Shown: positions 1 to 8,848 of the stretch, piece after piece | Layout of the letters: each line of letters opens with the position of its first letter | How positions within the stretch are numbered: the first letter of the stretch is position 1 | NCBI RefSeq assembly: GCF_003347495.1 | Contig: NZ_QCXY01000005.1 | Location: 124,001-188,000, forward strand | Source: Pleomorphovibrio marinus | Lineage (GTDB): Bacteria > Bacteroidota > Bacteroidia > Cytophagales > Cyclobacteriaceae | DNA length: 64,000 bases | Direction of reading: 5' to 3' | Notes under the pieces: model-generated | Told to the model about the DNA's origin: nothing | Database searches by the model: none | What the model saw: the letters and a program-made list of their open reading frames with translations, nothing else | Translations under genes and position numbers: made by a program

Positions 1-505
1 GCCCTTCACCACTAAACAGAAATTCCAGGGAATAATCCAACTTAGGCATAGTCAATAAACTATTAGTGAGCTGATCCACAAGTCCCTCTTCTATTGGTAC
101 ATGAATAACTGTTCCTTCTCCTTGTATTTGCACCTCAGGTACCGGAAAACTAGCTACAACCTGACCGGTTTCCGGATCCGTAAAATCCAGATTACCCCAA
201 AGGCTAGCAGGAGTGGACAATTCACCCTCCATTTCGGTTATTTCCAGGGTTATGCCTGGTACTTGAATTTCAAAAAGTTCAGAAATATTGTTTCTAACTT
301 CATCTGGAAAATCTGAGTCGCTCAGGTCAAGCTGCCCTTCCCATACCTCTCTGAAAGGTTCGCTTTGAGAAAAACTTCCCTCTGGAATCCTCCATTCAAA
401 TTCCCTGTTAAATTCTGTTTCAAAGGTTTGATTCACCAAATCCCTGATTTGCTCACATCCAAAAAGAAAAAGGACCGAAATTGGAAAAAAAACAAACTTC
501 TTCAT
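1..505 (-). CDS. Lipoprotein of unknown function, 3' end cut by the window
   Basis: Open frame on the minus strand from an ATG at 505 down to the window edge, 168 codons with no stop. The protein begins MKKFVFFPISVLFLFGCEQI: a short hydrophobic segment followed by a lipobox ending in Cys17, so it is probably a lipid-anchored envelope protein. The rest is acidic and rich in beta-type sequence with no motif I recognise. A TATATTTG box (minus strand, 545-552) about 40 bases upstream fits the Bacteroidota -7 element, but I see no good -33 partner. Family unknown; coding status is supported by the uninterrupted frame plus lipoprotein signal. Confidence 0.75.
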   Translation of the reverse strand, partial: MKKFVFFPISVLFLFGCEQIRDLVNQTFETEFNREFEWRIPEGSFSQSEPFREVWEGQLDLSDSDFPDEVRNNISELFEIQVPGITLEITEMEGELSTPASLWGNLDFTDPETGQVVASFPVPEVQIQGEGTVIHVPIEEGLVDQLTNSLLTMPKLDYSLEFLFSGEG

Positions 506-710
506 ATCTCTGGTTTTTAAATTAACTAACTAATACCCTGTATTCAAATATAGATAATATCGTATACAATACTTAAAAAGCTGTGTATAAATGACTAGAC
601 ATAGGATATGCGGATTTATTTGCCCCCTTTGAACAAGAATTTAACCCTTGATGCAAAAAATTATTTAACTAATTTTCAGATTAATTTCCCAGCACTTACC
701 AAAAAAGCAC

Positions 711-1808
711 ATGAATCTTAAAAACCTTTCCTATTGGCAGAAGCAAAGCTATTTTAAGTCCGTAGATCTTACCATCGTTGGGGCTGGATTTACCGGGCTA
801 TGGGCTGCCTATCATTTTCTGGAAAGATTTCCGGGAGCAAATGTCCAGATATTTGAATCCGGGCCCTTTCCAATGGGTGCCTCCATCAAAAATGCGGGTT
901 TTTCCTGTTTTGGTTCTGCCGGGGAGCTTGCAGGGGATTTGGAGGAGCATTCGGTAGACCACCTTTTACTTAGGATGGAGCAACGGGTTAAGGGCTTAGC
1001 CTATTTATTGGAAAGGGTACCCCGAAAAGCCATGGATTATCAGGCCTCCGGAGGATTAGAGATTTTCACCGATCCCATTGGTTTTGCAAAGGTAAATGAC
1101 AAATTGGACTTTCTAAACCAACTAATCGCTCCTATCACAGAGGAAAAGGAAACCTACAATCTCAAAAAAGTCTGGGGGGAAAAGGATATTTATTGCAAAA
1201 TGGAGAGTATGCTGAACCCCGGCAAGCTGATCCAGTACCTAAGTGAAAACGTTGCCCAAAAAGGTGCGCGATTTCATTTCGGCTGCGAGGTGGTTGAGGT
1301 AAAAAGCGGCTATGTTTGGCTAAAAAATGTTCCAGATCCCATACCTTCAGAATGCATTTTATTGGCCACCAACGGCTATAGCCACAACCTGGTTCCATCC
1401 GTAGCTATACAACCCACGAGAAACTATGTGATGCTGACCCAGCCCTTACCCAAAATACCTATTGATTTTCCAGTTCACCACCACCAGGGTTTTGTTTATT
1501 TTAGGCCATTGGATGGAAGATTACTTATGGGTGGAGGTAGACATATTTCTTTACAAACGGAATTTACCAGTAGCCAAGAAATCCCTGATAATATAAAGGA
1601 ATGGTTGATAAATTTTGCCAAAGAAAACTTACATCTGGACTTAGCAAATAAAATAGCAATGGAGTGGACTGGTACAATGGGTTATTTGGAAGACAAAACA
1701 CCCAAATGTTTAAAAACCGACGAAAATGTTTATTGGATTGGGGGTTACTCGGGGATGGGTGTAGGGCCCTCCGCACACCTGAGCAAGGAATGGGTGAAGG
1801 ATTTATAG
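711..1808 (+). CDS. FAD-dependent oxidoreductase, DAO family
   Basis: Single-domain flavoprotein of 365 aa. The N-terminal dinucleotide-binding motif GAGFTGLWAA (about residues 24-33) is followed by an acidic strand end (FESG) and a GASIKNAGFS segment like the RNxG region of glycine oxidase and gamma-glutamylputrescine oxidase. The C-terminal YWIGGYSGMGVGPS closes the FAD site. These features place it in the D-amino-acid oxidase superfamily, which oxidises amines or amino acids; the substrate cannot be told. No signal peptide, so cytoplasmic. It ends three bases before the convergent SelT/SelW-like gene. Confidence 0.85.
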   Translation: MNLKNLSYWQKQSYFKSVDLTIVGAGFTGLWAAYHFLERFPGANVQIFESGPFPMGASIKNAGFSCFGSAGELAGDLEEHSVDHLLLRMEQRVKGLAYLLERVPRKAMDYQASGGLEIFTDPIGFAKVNDKLDFLNQLIAPITEEKETYNLKKVWGEKDIYCKMESMLNPGKLIQYLSENVAQKGARFHFGCEVVEVKSGYVWLKNVPDPIPSECILLATNGYSHNLVPSVAIQPTRNYVMLTQPLPKIPIDFPVHHHQGFVYFRPLDGRLLMGGGRHISLQTEFTSSQEIPDNIKEWLINFAKENLHLDLANKIAMEWTGTMGYLEDKTPKCLKTDENVYWIGGYSGMGVGPSAHLSKEWVKDL

Positions 1809-1811
1809 TGC

Positions 1812-2120
1812 TTAATTGCTATTTTCTTCTTTCCTATCTACATGCCCTAAATGCCTGCCAGGTGCCACTTCATCCCTTATCAGTCGCTTTAGCTCCGTAA
1901 TCTCCGGAAACCTCCCCTTTTCCTTTCTGTTCCAGAGCTGTTTGCCATTGGCGGACACCTCAAACACACCACCTGTACCTGGTTTTAAGGCGAGTGTTCC
2001 GATTTCTTCTTCAAAAGTACCAAGCAGCTCCTGTGCCATCCAAGCTGCTCTAAGTAACCATTTGCATTGGGTGCAATAGTGTATTTCTACATGTCCTTTT
2101 TTGGTGTCCTTACTTGTCAT
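1812..2120 (-). CDS. SelT/SelW/SelH (Rdx) family thioredoxin-like protein
   Basis: A 102-aa protein with a CxxC redox motif (CTQC, residues 16-19) after a short beta strand (VEIHYCTQCKW), then a GVFEVSANGKQLWNRKEKG segment and a basic helix, which is the usual Rdx-family layout. Here Cys is used where eukaryotic relatives have selenocysteine. I chose the ATG at 2120 over one at 2156 because the shorter start puts the CxxC strand at the normal distance from the N-terminus. This start overlaps the last 11 bases of the isochorismatase-family gene, so the two are probably translationally coupled. Physiological partner unknown. Confidence 0.8.
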   Translation of the reverse strand: MTSKDTKKGHVEIHYCTQCKWLLRAAWMAQELLGTFEEEIGTLALKPGTGGVFEVSANGKQLWNRKEKGRFPEITELKRLIRDEVAPGRHLGHVDRKEENSN

Positions 2121-2970
2121 CCTTGAACTTAAATGCGGGCTTTCCTGTGATGTCACTGCTCAGAACAGTAGGTGCCCAATATTTTTCTATATGCGCTACT
2201 ACCAGTTCGACGCCTTTAAAATGGTTTACATATGGGGGCATTTCAGGATTATACATGGCATCGGTCATATCCCTCATAAGCACCACATTTTTACCCAGTT
2301 GGTTCATTTGTCTAATGGCAAAAGGCCTTCCCAATACACACATGTTGATATGTACGCCCATGATGATAACGTTTTCAATTTCCTGTTCTGAGAGAATATT
2401 GAAAACTTCTTGCCCATTATCCGTGATAAAATCATCCTCCTTTATAGAAAGTAAATCAATTTGTCTCGTCCAGACTGATTTTTCCTCGCAGGGTTCCCCA
2501 TTGGCACAGGGTTGGTCGCAGCCCCCGTCACTGTCGTCGATAGGAAGAGCCCCTTCCCTCTCAGGATCCAGATAGCACCAGTCATTGATTGCTATATTGG
2601 CGGGGGCTCGGTGATATGGCACTTGGGTAGCTTTCTTCCTTTGGGGAAAATCCTTGTAGAAATCCATCGTTCCGCTGGGTGCATGTATAATGGTAACGCC
2701 CCTTTTCCTTGCCTCCCCTATCACTTCCTCCATATGGGGTGCAAGCTCAGCCACCCTGTCGGAAGCGCTCTCACACCAATGCTTATTCCACATGTCCGTA
2801 ACGATTATTGCCGTGGATGAAGCCTCCCAACTTACCTGCTCTTGCTTTTCATTCCAGGAATCCTGGTTGCTCATTACCCTAGAGCGAAGGGTTAGGTTCA
2901 ATAGCTCCTCCTCCCCTGCATCAGAAAGTAGCATAGCAAACAGTAATGGAAAAAGTAAAATCGTTTTCAT
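2110..2970 (-). CDS. Exported isochorismatase-family cysteine hydrolase
   Basis: 286 aa with an N-terminal signal peptide (MKTILLFPLLFAMLLSDAG), so it should act in the periplasm or envelope. The isochorismatase fold is shown by IIVTDMW (Asp59, predicted catalytic Asp) and VHINMCVLGRPF (Cys211, nucleophile). Family members hydrolyse isochorismate, nicotinamide, ureido compounds or related amides; the substrate is not predictable. An insert between the Asp and Cys has three close cysteines (151, 155, 161), possibly a disulfide or metal knot in the exported protein. The reading frame runs 11 bases into the downstream Rdx gene. Confidence 0.85.
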   Translation of the reverse strand: MKTILLFPLLFAMLLSDAGEEELLNLTLRSRVMSNQDSWNEKQEQVSWEASSTAIIVTDMWNKHWCESASDRVAELAPHMEEVIGEARKRGVTIIHAPSGTMDFYKDFPQRKKATQVPYHRAPANIAINDWCYLDPEREGALPIDDSDGGCDQPCANGEPCEEKSVWTRQIDLLSIKEDDFITDNGQEVFNILSEQEIENVIIMGVHINMCVLGRPFAIRQMNQLGKNVVLMRDMTDAMYNPEMPPYVNHFKGVELVVAHIEKYWAPTVLSSDITGKPAFKFKDDK

Positions 2971-3137
2971 AAACCCTTTTTTTGTTTTATTTAAGCAAAG
3001 TGGCCAGACATTTGACTAATTAAGGAAAAAATGGGCTGAACTCCTAATATTAAAGACTCAGCTACTTGTCATATTGAGCAATAGCTGTTAATATTATAAC
3101 ACCAACCACTATTTTTAAACCGAAAACCACAACAAAA

Positions 3138-5861
3138 ATGACAACACTTGAACTAACGCAAAAGTCCTTAAATGAAAAGATAGTCTCAAATATGGAATTT
3201 CTTAGCCGGAACTTTCAAAAGGTGCTAAGGGATCTGGGGGAAACGGAAGTGGCTGATTTCTTGAATAATTTGCAGCAGGATAAGCCTTTACAGGTACTGG
3301 CAAAAAACTTGGAAGAAAAGCAGATACAGGCATTAAGCATCTATCTGCAACTGATGAACCTGGTAGAGGAAAACGCTGCGGTACAGTTCAGAAGAAAACA
3401 AGCAGACCAAAAGGGAATGCAGGATATAAGAGGATCTTGGGCGGAAACCTTTAAGAGGTGGAAGGAACAAGGACTGGATGAAAACAAAATTTTGGACATC
3501 CTAGGCAGTACACAGGTAATGCCTGTGTTGACTGCCCATCCCACTGAGGCAAAGAGGCTTTCGGTGCTTGATATCCATAGGGAGTTTTACCTCAATTTGG
3601 TTAAATTAGAAAACCAGACCTATTCCCAAAAAGAACGTGGGGCCATAGAGATGGAAATAGGGGCACTTTTGGAGAGATGGTGGCGCACAGGGGAGGTTTA
3701 TCTGGAAAAACCCAACGTGGAAGCGGAGAGGTCTAACGTGATGCACTATTTCAATAGGGTATTCCCTGAAATTCTTAGCAGGGTGGACCAAGTTCTGCTG
3801 CAAAGCTGGCAAGACGCTGGATTTAACCCCAAAAACCTCTCCAACCCTAGTAACTTTCCAAGGGTGGAGTTTGGAAGTTGGGTAGGAGGCGACCGGGACG
3901 GCCATCCCTACGTTACAGCTTCCATTACCTCCGAAACATTGCTTGCTCACCGAAAAGCTGCCCTTCAGCTTATCGACCAAAAACTACAAGCACTTGCGGC
4001 AAAATTGAGCTTTTCTAAGATCAGAAATGAGGTTCCTAAGGTTTTGTTGGACGCTATAGAGGATAAAAAGAGACTTCTGGGAGCTAGGGGTGAAAGGGCA
4101 ATGGATAGAAACCCTTACGAACCTTGGAGACAGTTTACCAACTTGATCATTCTTCAACTTGAGTCCACTATAGACGATGGATTTTTAAAGGGAATGCCCG
4201 GATATAAAGAATCGGGTGAGCTGATTCAAGACCTCAGCGTACTATGGCAAAGTCTGGTAGAAATAAAAGCGGATAAAGTGGCCATGGACCTGCTCTTTCC
4301 TATCCTACGTCATGTTTCTTGTTTTGGCTTTTTCCTTGCAAAATTGGACATCCGCCAAAATTCCGACTACCATGACAAAGCAATGGGGCAAATAGTAAGC
4401 AAGATCATGCCGGAGAGGAAGCCATTTGAATCTTGGACAGAAGAAGAACGCCTGGAATTTGTTAACCAGGAACTACTTAGTGGAAGACCCTTCGCCAATC
4501 CAGGGATGTCCTTTGGGGAGGAAGCGGACAAATTGCTGGCCTATTACTGGGAAATCAAAAAACACCACGATCGATACGGTACCGAAGGAATAGGGTCTTT
4601 TATTGTGAGCATGACCAGGAAGCTGAGTGATTTACTTCTGGTTTACTTGTTCTTACGTGAGGTGGGACTACAGAATGTTGGTTTTCAGGTTGTTCCCTTA
4701 TTCGAAACCATAGAGGACTTGGTGCAATCTCCCAAGGTGTTAAGAGAGTATCTGAATCACCCCTATGTTCAGGATAAAACCGCCCAAAACAGCCATATAC
4801 AAGAGATAATGCTTGGATACAGCGACAGCAACAAAGATGGAGGCATTATGGCCAGTCGATGGCATATCTTTATGGCAGAAAAAGAACTTACCGAAGTTGC
4901 CAATAGTAAAGGGGTGTCCATTCGCTTTTTCCACGGTATTGGTGGCACCATCAGTAGAGGTGGTGGCAAGTACCACAGGTTTTTAGAAAGCATGCCTTTG
5001 GGGAGCATGGCAGGACAAATGAAACTTACTGTTCAGGGGGAAACCATTGCCCAACAATTCGCCAATCTTCTAAATGGAACCTACAATATGGAAATGTTGC
5101 TTTCAGGCACTGCCTTGCAAACCGGATACAAACTATATCCGAGACCACAAAACCCCTACCCCATAGATGCGCTGAAACAGCTGACCGAAATAGCACTGAA
5201 ACATTACCAAGCCTTTATCGGACATCCAGATTTTATCGAGTTTTACGGTACAGTCACACCTATTGACGTATTAGAACTGAGCAAAATAGGTTCAAGACCT
5301 GCAAGAAGAACAGGAACCCGGAAACTCTCCGATCTTAGGGCCATTCCTTGGGTATTTAGCTGGGCACAATCCAGGTTCAACCTTACCGGATGGTACGGAA
5401 TAGGCCAGTCCCTTTATACCTTACGTAACTCTTCCCCGGATGCCTATCAGGCCTTGAGAGAGCAAGCCAATAAATGGCCACTGTGGAGATATGTGCTTAT
5501 CCAGATCGAAACTAACCTGATGGGTGCCGATAAGGAGATATTTAAAAAATACGCGAGCCTAAGCGGAGAGAATCACAAGGAGATTTTTGGAATAGTAGAA
5601 GAAGAACATACTAGGGCTTTGGATGAAATAGCCCGAATGTTTGACCGCCAAAGGGAAGAAAGAAGACAAGGCCAGGCTTTTAACCTTGCCAGAAGGAAAA
5701 AGCCGCTCCATGCCCTTCATATTATGCAATGGGAAAAACTTAAATCCTGGAGGAAAGAAAGGGAGGAGATCACCGATTCTAGTGGCCAAGATCACCCAAC
5801 CCTCATTCAGCTGTTGGAAATTACCACAGCCTTGGCCAGTGGATTGAAAAACACCGGCTAA
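3138..5861 (+). CDS. ppc: Phosphoenolpyruvate carboxylase, divergent form
   Basis: 907 aa, normal length for PEP carboxylase, which makes oxaloacetate from PEP and bicarbonate to refill the TCA cycle. Seen: TAHPTEAKR (catalytic His, about residue 134), GSWVGGDRDGHP, LDIRQNS, GYSDSNKDGG (Lys about 564), RAIPWVFSWAQSR (about 733) and the C-terminal NTG that closes the allosteric site. One departure: the FHGRGG loop reads FHGIGGTISRGGG (about 597-609), so the Arg equivalent to E. coli Arg581, reported to help hold the PEP phosphate, is Ile, while the later loop Arg is kept. The rest is intact, so I do not call it broken. It ends base-to-base with the convergent methyltransferase gene. Confidence 0.96.
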   Translation: MTTLELTQKSLNEKIVSNMEFLSRNFQKVLRDLGETEVADFLNNLQQDKPLQVLAKNLEEKQIQALSIYLQLMNLVEENAAVQFRRKQADQKGMQDIRGSWAETFKRWKEQGLDENKILDILGSTQVMPVLTAHPTEAKRLSVLDIHREFYLNLVKLENQTYSQKERGAIEMEIGALLERWWRTGEVYLEKPNVEAERSNVMHYFNRVFPEILSRVDQVLLQSWQDAGFNPKNLSNPSNFPRVEFGSWVGGDRDGHPYVTASITSETLLAHRKAALQLIDQKLQALAAKLSFSKIRNEVPKVLLDAIEDKKRLLGARGERAMDRNPYEPWRQFTNLIILQLESTIDDGFLKGMPGYKESGELIQDLSVLWQSLVEIKADKVAMDLLFPILRHVSCFGFFLAKLDIRQNSDYHDKAMGQIVSKIMPERKPFESWTEEERLEFVNQELLSGRPFANPGMSFGEEADKLLAYYWEIKKHHDRYGTEGIGSFIVSMTRKLSDLLLVYLFLREVGLQNVGFQVVPLFETIEDLVQSPKVLREYLNHPYVQDKTAQNSHIQEIMLGYSDSNKDGGIMASRWHIFMAEKELTEVANSKGVSIRFFHGIGGTISRGGGKYHRFLESMPLGSMAGQMKLTVQGETIAQQFANLLNGTYNMEMLLSGTALQTGYKLYPRPQNPYPIDALKQLTEIALKHYQAFIGHPDFIEFYGTVTPIDVLELSKIGSRPARRTGTRKLSDLRAIPWVFSWAQSRFNLTGWYGIGQSLYTLRNSSPDAYQALREQANKWPLWRYVLIQIETNLMGADKEIFKKYASLSGENHKEIFGIVEEEHTRALDEIARMFDRQREERRQGQAFNLARRKKPLHALHIMQWEKLKSWRKEREEITDSSGQDHPTLIQLLEITTALASGLKNTG

Positions 5862-6641
5862 TCAATAATCCAGTACATAATTTTCTTTGCTGAGCTCAAG
5901 GTTAAAAAACAACACCCCGCATTCGAAAAAATCCAAACTCAAAGAAACCCCAGGATGATCCTTAATTGCCTTCCAGGCTCTGGTCATCCCCTTTGACCAG
6001 TAAATGTCACCGACTACAACTATACTTTGTTCATGTAAGTGGGGGAATAGCAAATGAAAATTATCTAGTGTGGCCCCTTCGGTATGGTTGGCATCGATTA
6101 GGGCGAAATCAATTCTAGGGATTTGTTGAATTAGTCCCGGGAGGGTATCTTCAATAGCACCAAGTACCTGATTTACATTTGGGATTCTTTCCAAGGTTAC
6201 AGCAGCAAGATTTACCAATTGGGGATCCCCCTCAAGGCTGTAAACCTTCCCCAAACAAACTTTGGACAGGTAAGCAGCATTTAAGCCCAGGCTTCCTCCC
6301 AGCTCTACTACATATTCGCTTGGAGTAAGACTACATAAATACTGGTAAAGCAGGTTGTATTTCAAAGTACTGTTGGAAAACCTGCATATGCTGGATACCG
6401 TTTTTTTTCCAAATTGGTGAGAACCTGCCCCTTTATCCACCCAGGAATAGGAGTTATTGTTTTTTGCGAACTCCCTTCTTTTGGATTCCAAATAAAGGTC
6501 ACCTACTGCAAATTTAGATGTGTGATCCTTTAGTCCAGTATAAAGCTTATAGACAAATGGACTGTGAATACTAAACTGATCCACTTTTTCCAAAAAGTAA
6601 CGAACATATTGGGCTAATACATAGAATCTCCCAGAAACCAC
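5862..6641 (-). CDS. Class I SAM-dependent methyltransferase
   Basis: 259 aa. A Rossmann methyltransferase core starts near residue 112: VELGGSLGLNAAYL is the SAM-binding motif I variant, followed by YSLEGDP (acidic ribose-binding end), IDFALIDANHTEG and VVVGDIYWSKGM. This order matches small O-methyltransferase-like proteins common in Bacteroidota; the methyl acceptor is unknown. The N-terminal part (FSIHSPFVYKLY) is typical of that group. The start is GTG, four bases after the apaG stop; there is no ATG in a sensible place, and the tight spacing points to an apaG-methyltransferase operon. Confidence 0.8.
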   Translation of the reverse strand: MVSGRFYVLAQYVRYFLEKVDQFSIHSPFVYKLYTGLKDHTSKFAVGDLYLESKRREFAKNNNSYSWVDKGAGSHQFGKKTVSSICRFSNSTLKYNLLYQYLCSLTPSEYVVELGGSLGLNAAYLSKVCLGKVYSLEGDPQLVNLAAVTLERIPNVNQVLGAIEDTLPGLIQQIPRIDFALIDANHTEGATLDNFHLLFPHLHEQSIVVVGDIYWSKGMTRAWKAIKDHPGVSLSLDFFECGVLFFNLELSKENYVLDY

Positions 6642-6644
6642 AGC

Positions 6645-7031
6645 TTAATTGGCAAAAATATCAGCTATCAATTGGAATTCCGGAATCATGACAGATAGCA
6701 TTTTACCATCAATCAAGCGCTCCATGTAATAATAACCTTTCATTTTACCCATGCCAGACCTTAGGTTACAACCAGAAATATACTGGTGCTTTCCTCCAGG
6801 CTCCAAAATGGGTTGCTGCCCCACTACTCCATCCCCTTCCACGACCTTTTGTGTTTCCCCTGCATCTGATATTTCCCATTTCCTTTTTAGTAATTGTATG
6901 GTGGAAGTGCCATGGTTCTCAATGGTGACTTTATACGTGAAGACATAGTGGTGTTGGTGAGGGCTGGAAAACTCAGCCTGATAGGTAACCTCCACACTTA
7001 CTTTGATCCCTTCTGTAATTGCCGTGACCAT
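6645..7031 (-). CDS. apaG: ApaG protein
   Basis: 128 aa, the usual ApaG length. The fibronectin-III-like ApaG fold is indicated by YVFTYKVTIENHG, LLKRKWEISDAGE, VVEGDGVVGQQPILEPGG, and SGCNLRSGMGKMKGYY, all hallmarks of the family. ApaG was first linked to Co/Mg resistance and Ap4A levels in enterics; the biochemical role is still uncertain. Cotranscribed with the downstream methyltransferase, from which it is separated by three bases. Its first codons overlap the promoter region of the divergent ung gene. Confidence 0.95.
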   Translation of the reverse strand: MVTAITEGIKVSVEVTYQAEFSSPHQHHYVFTYKVTIENHGTSTIQLLKRKWEISDAGETQKVVEGDGVVGQQPILEPGGKHQYISGCNLRSGMGKMKGYYYMERLIDGKMLSVMIPEFQLIADIFAN

Positions 7032-7042
7032 TGTTATCTTTG
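7012..7042 (+). promoter_or_regulatory. Candidate Bacteroidota-type promoter for ung
   Basis: TATCTTTG at 7035-7042 is an exact TAnnTTTG -7 box. A weak -33 element (TCTG, 7012-7015) lies 19 bases upstream. A transcript from here would start near 7049, some 57 bases before the ung ATG, and the box overlaps the first bases and leader of the divergent apaG. Confidence 0.45.
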
Positions 7043-7105
7043 CATTTGAAAAGCTATTTCAAAATTACTATTTTAATATAAAAATATCCAATACTATTTA
7101 CTTAA

Positions 7106-7768
7106 ATGGAGGTAAACATAGAAAAAAGCTGGAAATTAGCCTTGGCGGAGGAATTTAATAAACCCTATTTTCACCAGCTTGCGCAATTTGTGAAATCTGC
7201 TTATAAAAAGCACACCGTATTCCCCCAGGGTAAAGAAATATTCAATGCATTTGACAAATGTCCTCTTCCTGCCACAAAGGTTGTGGTCTTGGGGCAAGAC
7301 CCTTACCATGGTCCTGGTCAAGCCCACGGGCTTTCTTTTTCTGTGAGAGAGGGAACCCCTTTCCCCCCCTCCCTACTTAATATTTTCAAGGAATTGAAAT
7401 CCGATCTGGATTTACCCATCCCTTCCAACGGCAACCTGGAAAGATGGGCAAGACAAGGGGTTCTGTTGCTTAATGCCACACTCACTGTCCAAGCCCATAT
7501 GGCAGGCAGCCACCAAAACCATGGTTGGGAACAATTTACAGATGCAGTGATTAAAATCCTCTCTGAGCAGAATGAAGGATTGGTATTTATGCTATGGGGG
7601 GCATATGCCCAAAAAAAGGCATCCATTATACAAGACGACAAACACCTGAAGCTTAAGGCTCCCCATCCCAGTCCGCTGTCCTCACACAGGGGCTTCTTTG
7701 GCTGTAGGCATTTCAGTAAAGCCAATGCCTACTTGGAAAGCCGAGGATTAACTCCCATTCAATGGTGA
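7106..7768 (+). CDS. ung: Uracil-DNA glycosylase, family 1
   Basis: 220 aa. Removes uracil from DNA to start base-excision repair. The water-activating loop GQDPYHGPGQAHGLSFSV (about residues 62-79, catalytic Asp about 64) and the DNA-intercalating loop HPSPLSSHRGFFGC (about 185-198) are both present, as is LLLNATLTV. Length and order are standard for Ung. It has its own likely promoter and no operon partner. Confidence 0.97.
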   Translation: MEVNIEKSWKLALAEEFNKPYFHQLAQFVKSAYKKHTVFPQGKEIFNAFDKCPLPATKVVVLGQDPYHGPGQAHGLSFSVREGTPFPPSLLNIFKELKSDLDLPIPSNGNLERWARQGVLLLNATLTVQAHMAGSHQNHGWEQFTDAVIKILSEQNEGLVFMLWGAYAQKKASIIQDDKHLKLKAPHPSPLSSHRGFFGCRHFSKANAYLESRGLTPIQW

Positions 7769-7860
7769 GGCATTAAGGTTTTGGGTTTTCGGGCCTTTAT
7801 TCCCAAATGTATAGTTATTCTGGTGAACATTGGCCATATTTGTTAGGTTATTAAGGGATT

Positions 7861-8697
7861 ATGGAAGAAAAAATTCTGACTAAAGATAAACTTAAAGAAA
7901 AGGTATTTAAAGTATCTACCTTTAAACCCGCCATAAAAAGAACCAAACCTCATAAACATGGCGGGTACTATGAATTGATCTTTTTGAGTCAGGGTGAAGG
8001 GTTTCACTGGATAGAAAGCCAGCATTTTCGGCTTTCCCCCCCGGATTTATATTTCATGAAACCCGACCAGATGCATTGCTGGCAGTTCACGGATATTCCA
8101 AAAGGATATGTTTTGCTCTTTAGGGACTCCATGTTAGACCCAATAAGAGAGGCTCCCCTACTTGGATTGATCCACCAACTTAAAGCAGTTACTAGGATTT
8201 CCTTGCCAGGCAACTTCGACCTCGAGCCCACCTTCCAGGGGATGCTCCATGAGTATGAACACCCCACACCCTATGCTAGTGAAATCATTTTGGGTCACCT
8301 TCGAACCTTATTCGCCCTTCTATTAAAATTTAGCCCCCAGCAAAAACTAAATGGAGCAATAGGCCAAACTCCATCCGCCATTTACCAAAAATTCACAGAA
8401 CTCCTGAATGAAATGGGAAATGGAAAAAACTTGAATGTTGGGGATTTTGCGGAAAAACTTGGAACTAGTGTTCAGAACCTTAATGCGATCTGCAAAAAAC
8501 ACGGCAATAGAAGTACCAGCCAGCATGTGACCTCCCAATTATTATTGGAGGCCAAAAGAAATATCCTTCACACGGACATGACGCTCAATGAATTGGCTGA
8601 CTTCTTAGGATTTAACGATGCTTCCTATTTTGTGAAATTCTTCAAAAAACACACAGGCCAAACCCCTTACCAGTTTAGGCAGAATTATTTGGGATAG
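7861..8697 (+). CDS. AraC-family transcriptional regulator
   Basis: 278 aa. The N-terminal half is a cupin-like sensing domain (KPHKHGGYYELIFLSQGEG, then LYFMKPDQMHCW). The C-terminal 90 residues hold the paired helix-turn-helix: NVGDFAEKLGTSVQNLNAIC and then MTLNELADFLGFNDASYFVKF followed by FKKHTGQTPYQFRQ, the AraC signature. Cytoplasmic DNA-binding regulator; the effector is unknown. It stands alone between ung and a barrel-like protein gene, and either it or the downstream gene at 8849 could be its target. Confidence 0.9.
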   Translation: MEEKILTKDKLKEKVFKVSTFKPAIKRTKPHKHGGYYELIFLSQGEGFHWIESQHFRLSPPDLYFMKPDQMHCWQFTDIPKGYVLLFRDSMLDPIREAPLLGLIHQLKAVTRISLPGNFDLEPTFQGMLHEYEHPTPYASEIILGHLRTLFALLLKFSPQQKLNGAIGQTPSAIYQKFTELLNEMGNGKNLNVGDFAEKLGTSVQNLNAICKKHGNRSTSQHVTSQLLLEAKRNILHTDMTLNELADFLGFNDASYFVKFFKKHTGQTPYQFRQNYLG

Positions 8698-8848
8698 TTA
8701 AAAATTACCCTCTTAGAAAAAGGCAGCTATCGTTTTTGGTTTTACCGATAAATAGTAATACCTGTTTTATTAAATACAACATTAATTTTAATTTAGTTAT
8801 ATTTTTTTTAAATTACTGAAATAAAAACATCCTGAAACACCGATAAAA

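Noticed and set aside
3138-5861. PEP carboxylase as a pseudogene because of the loop substitution
   Set aside because: Frame is full-length and every other catalytic motif and the C-terminal NTG are intact.
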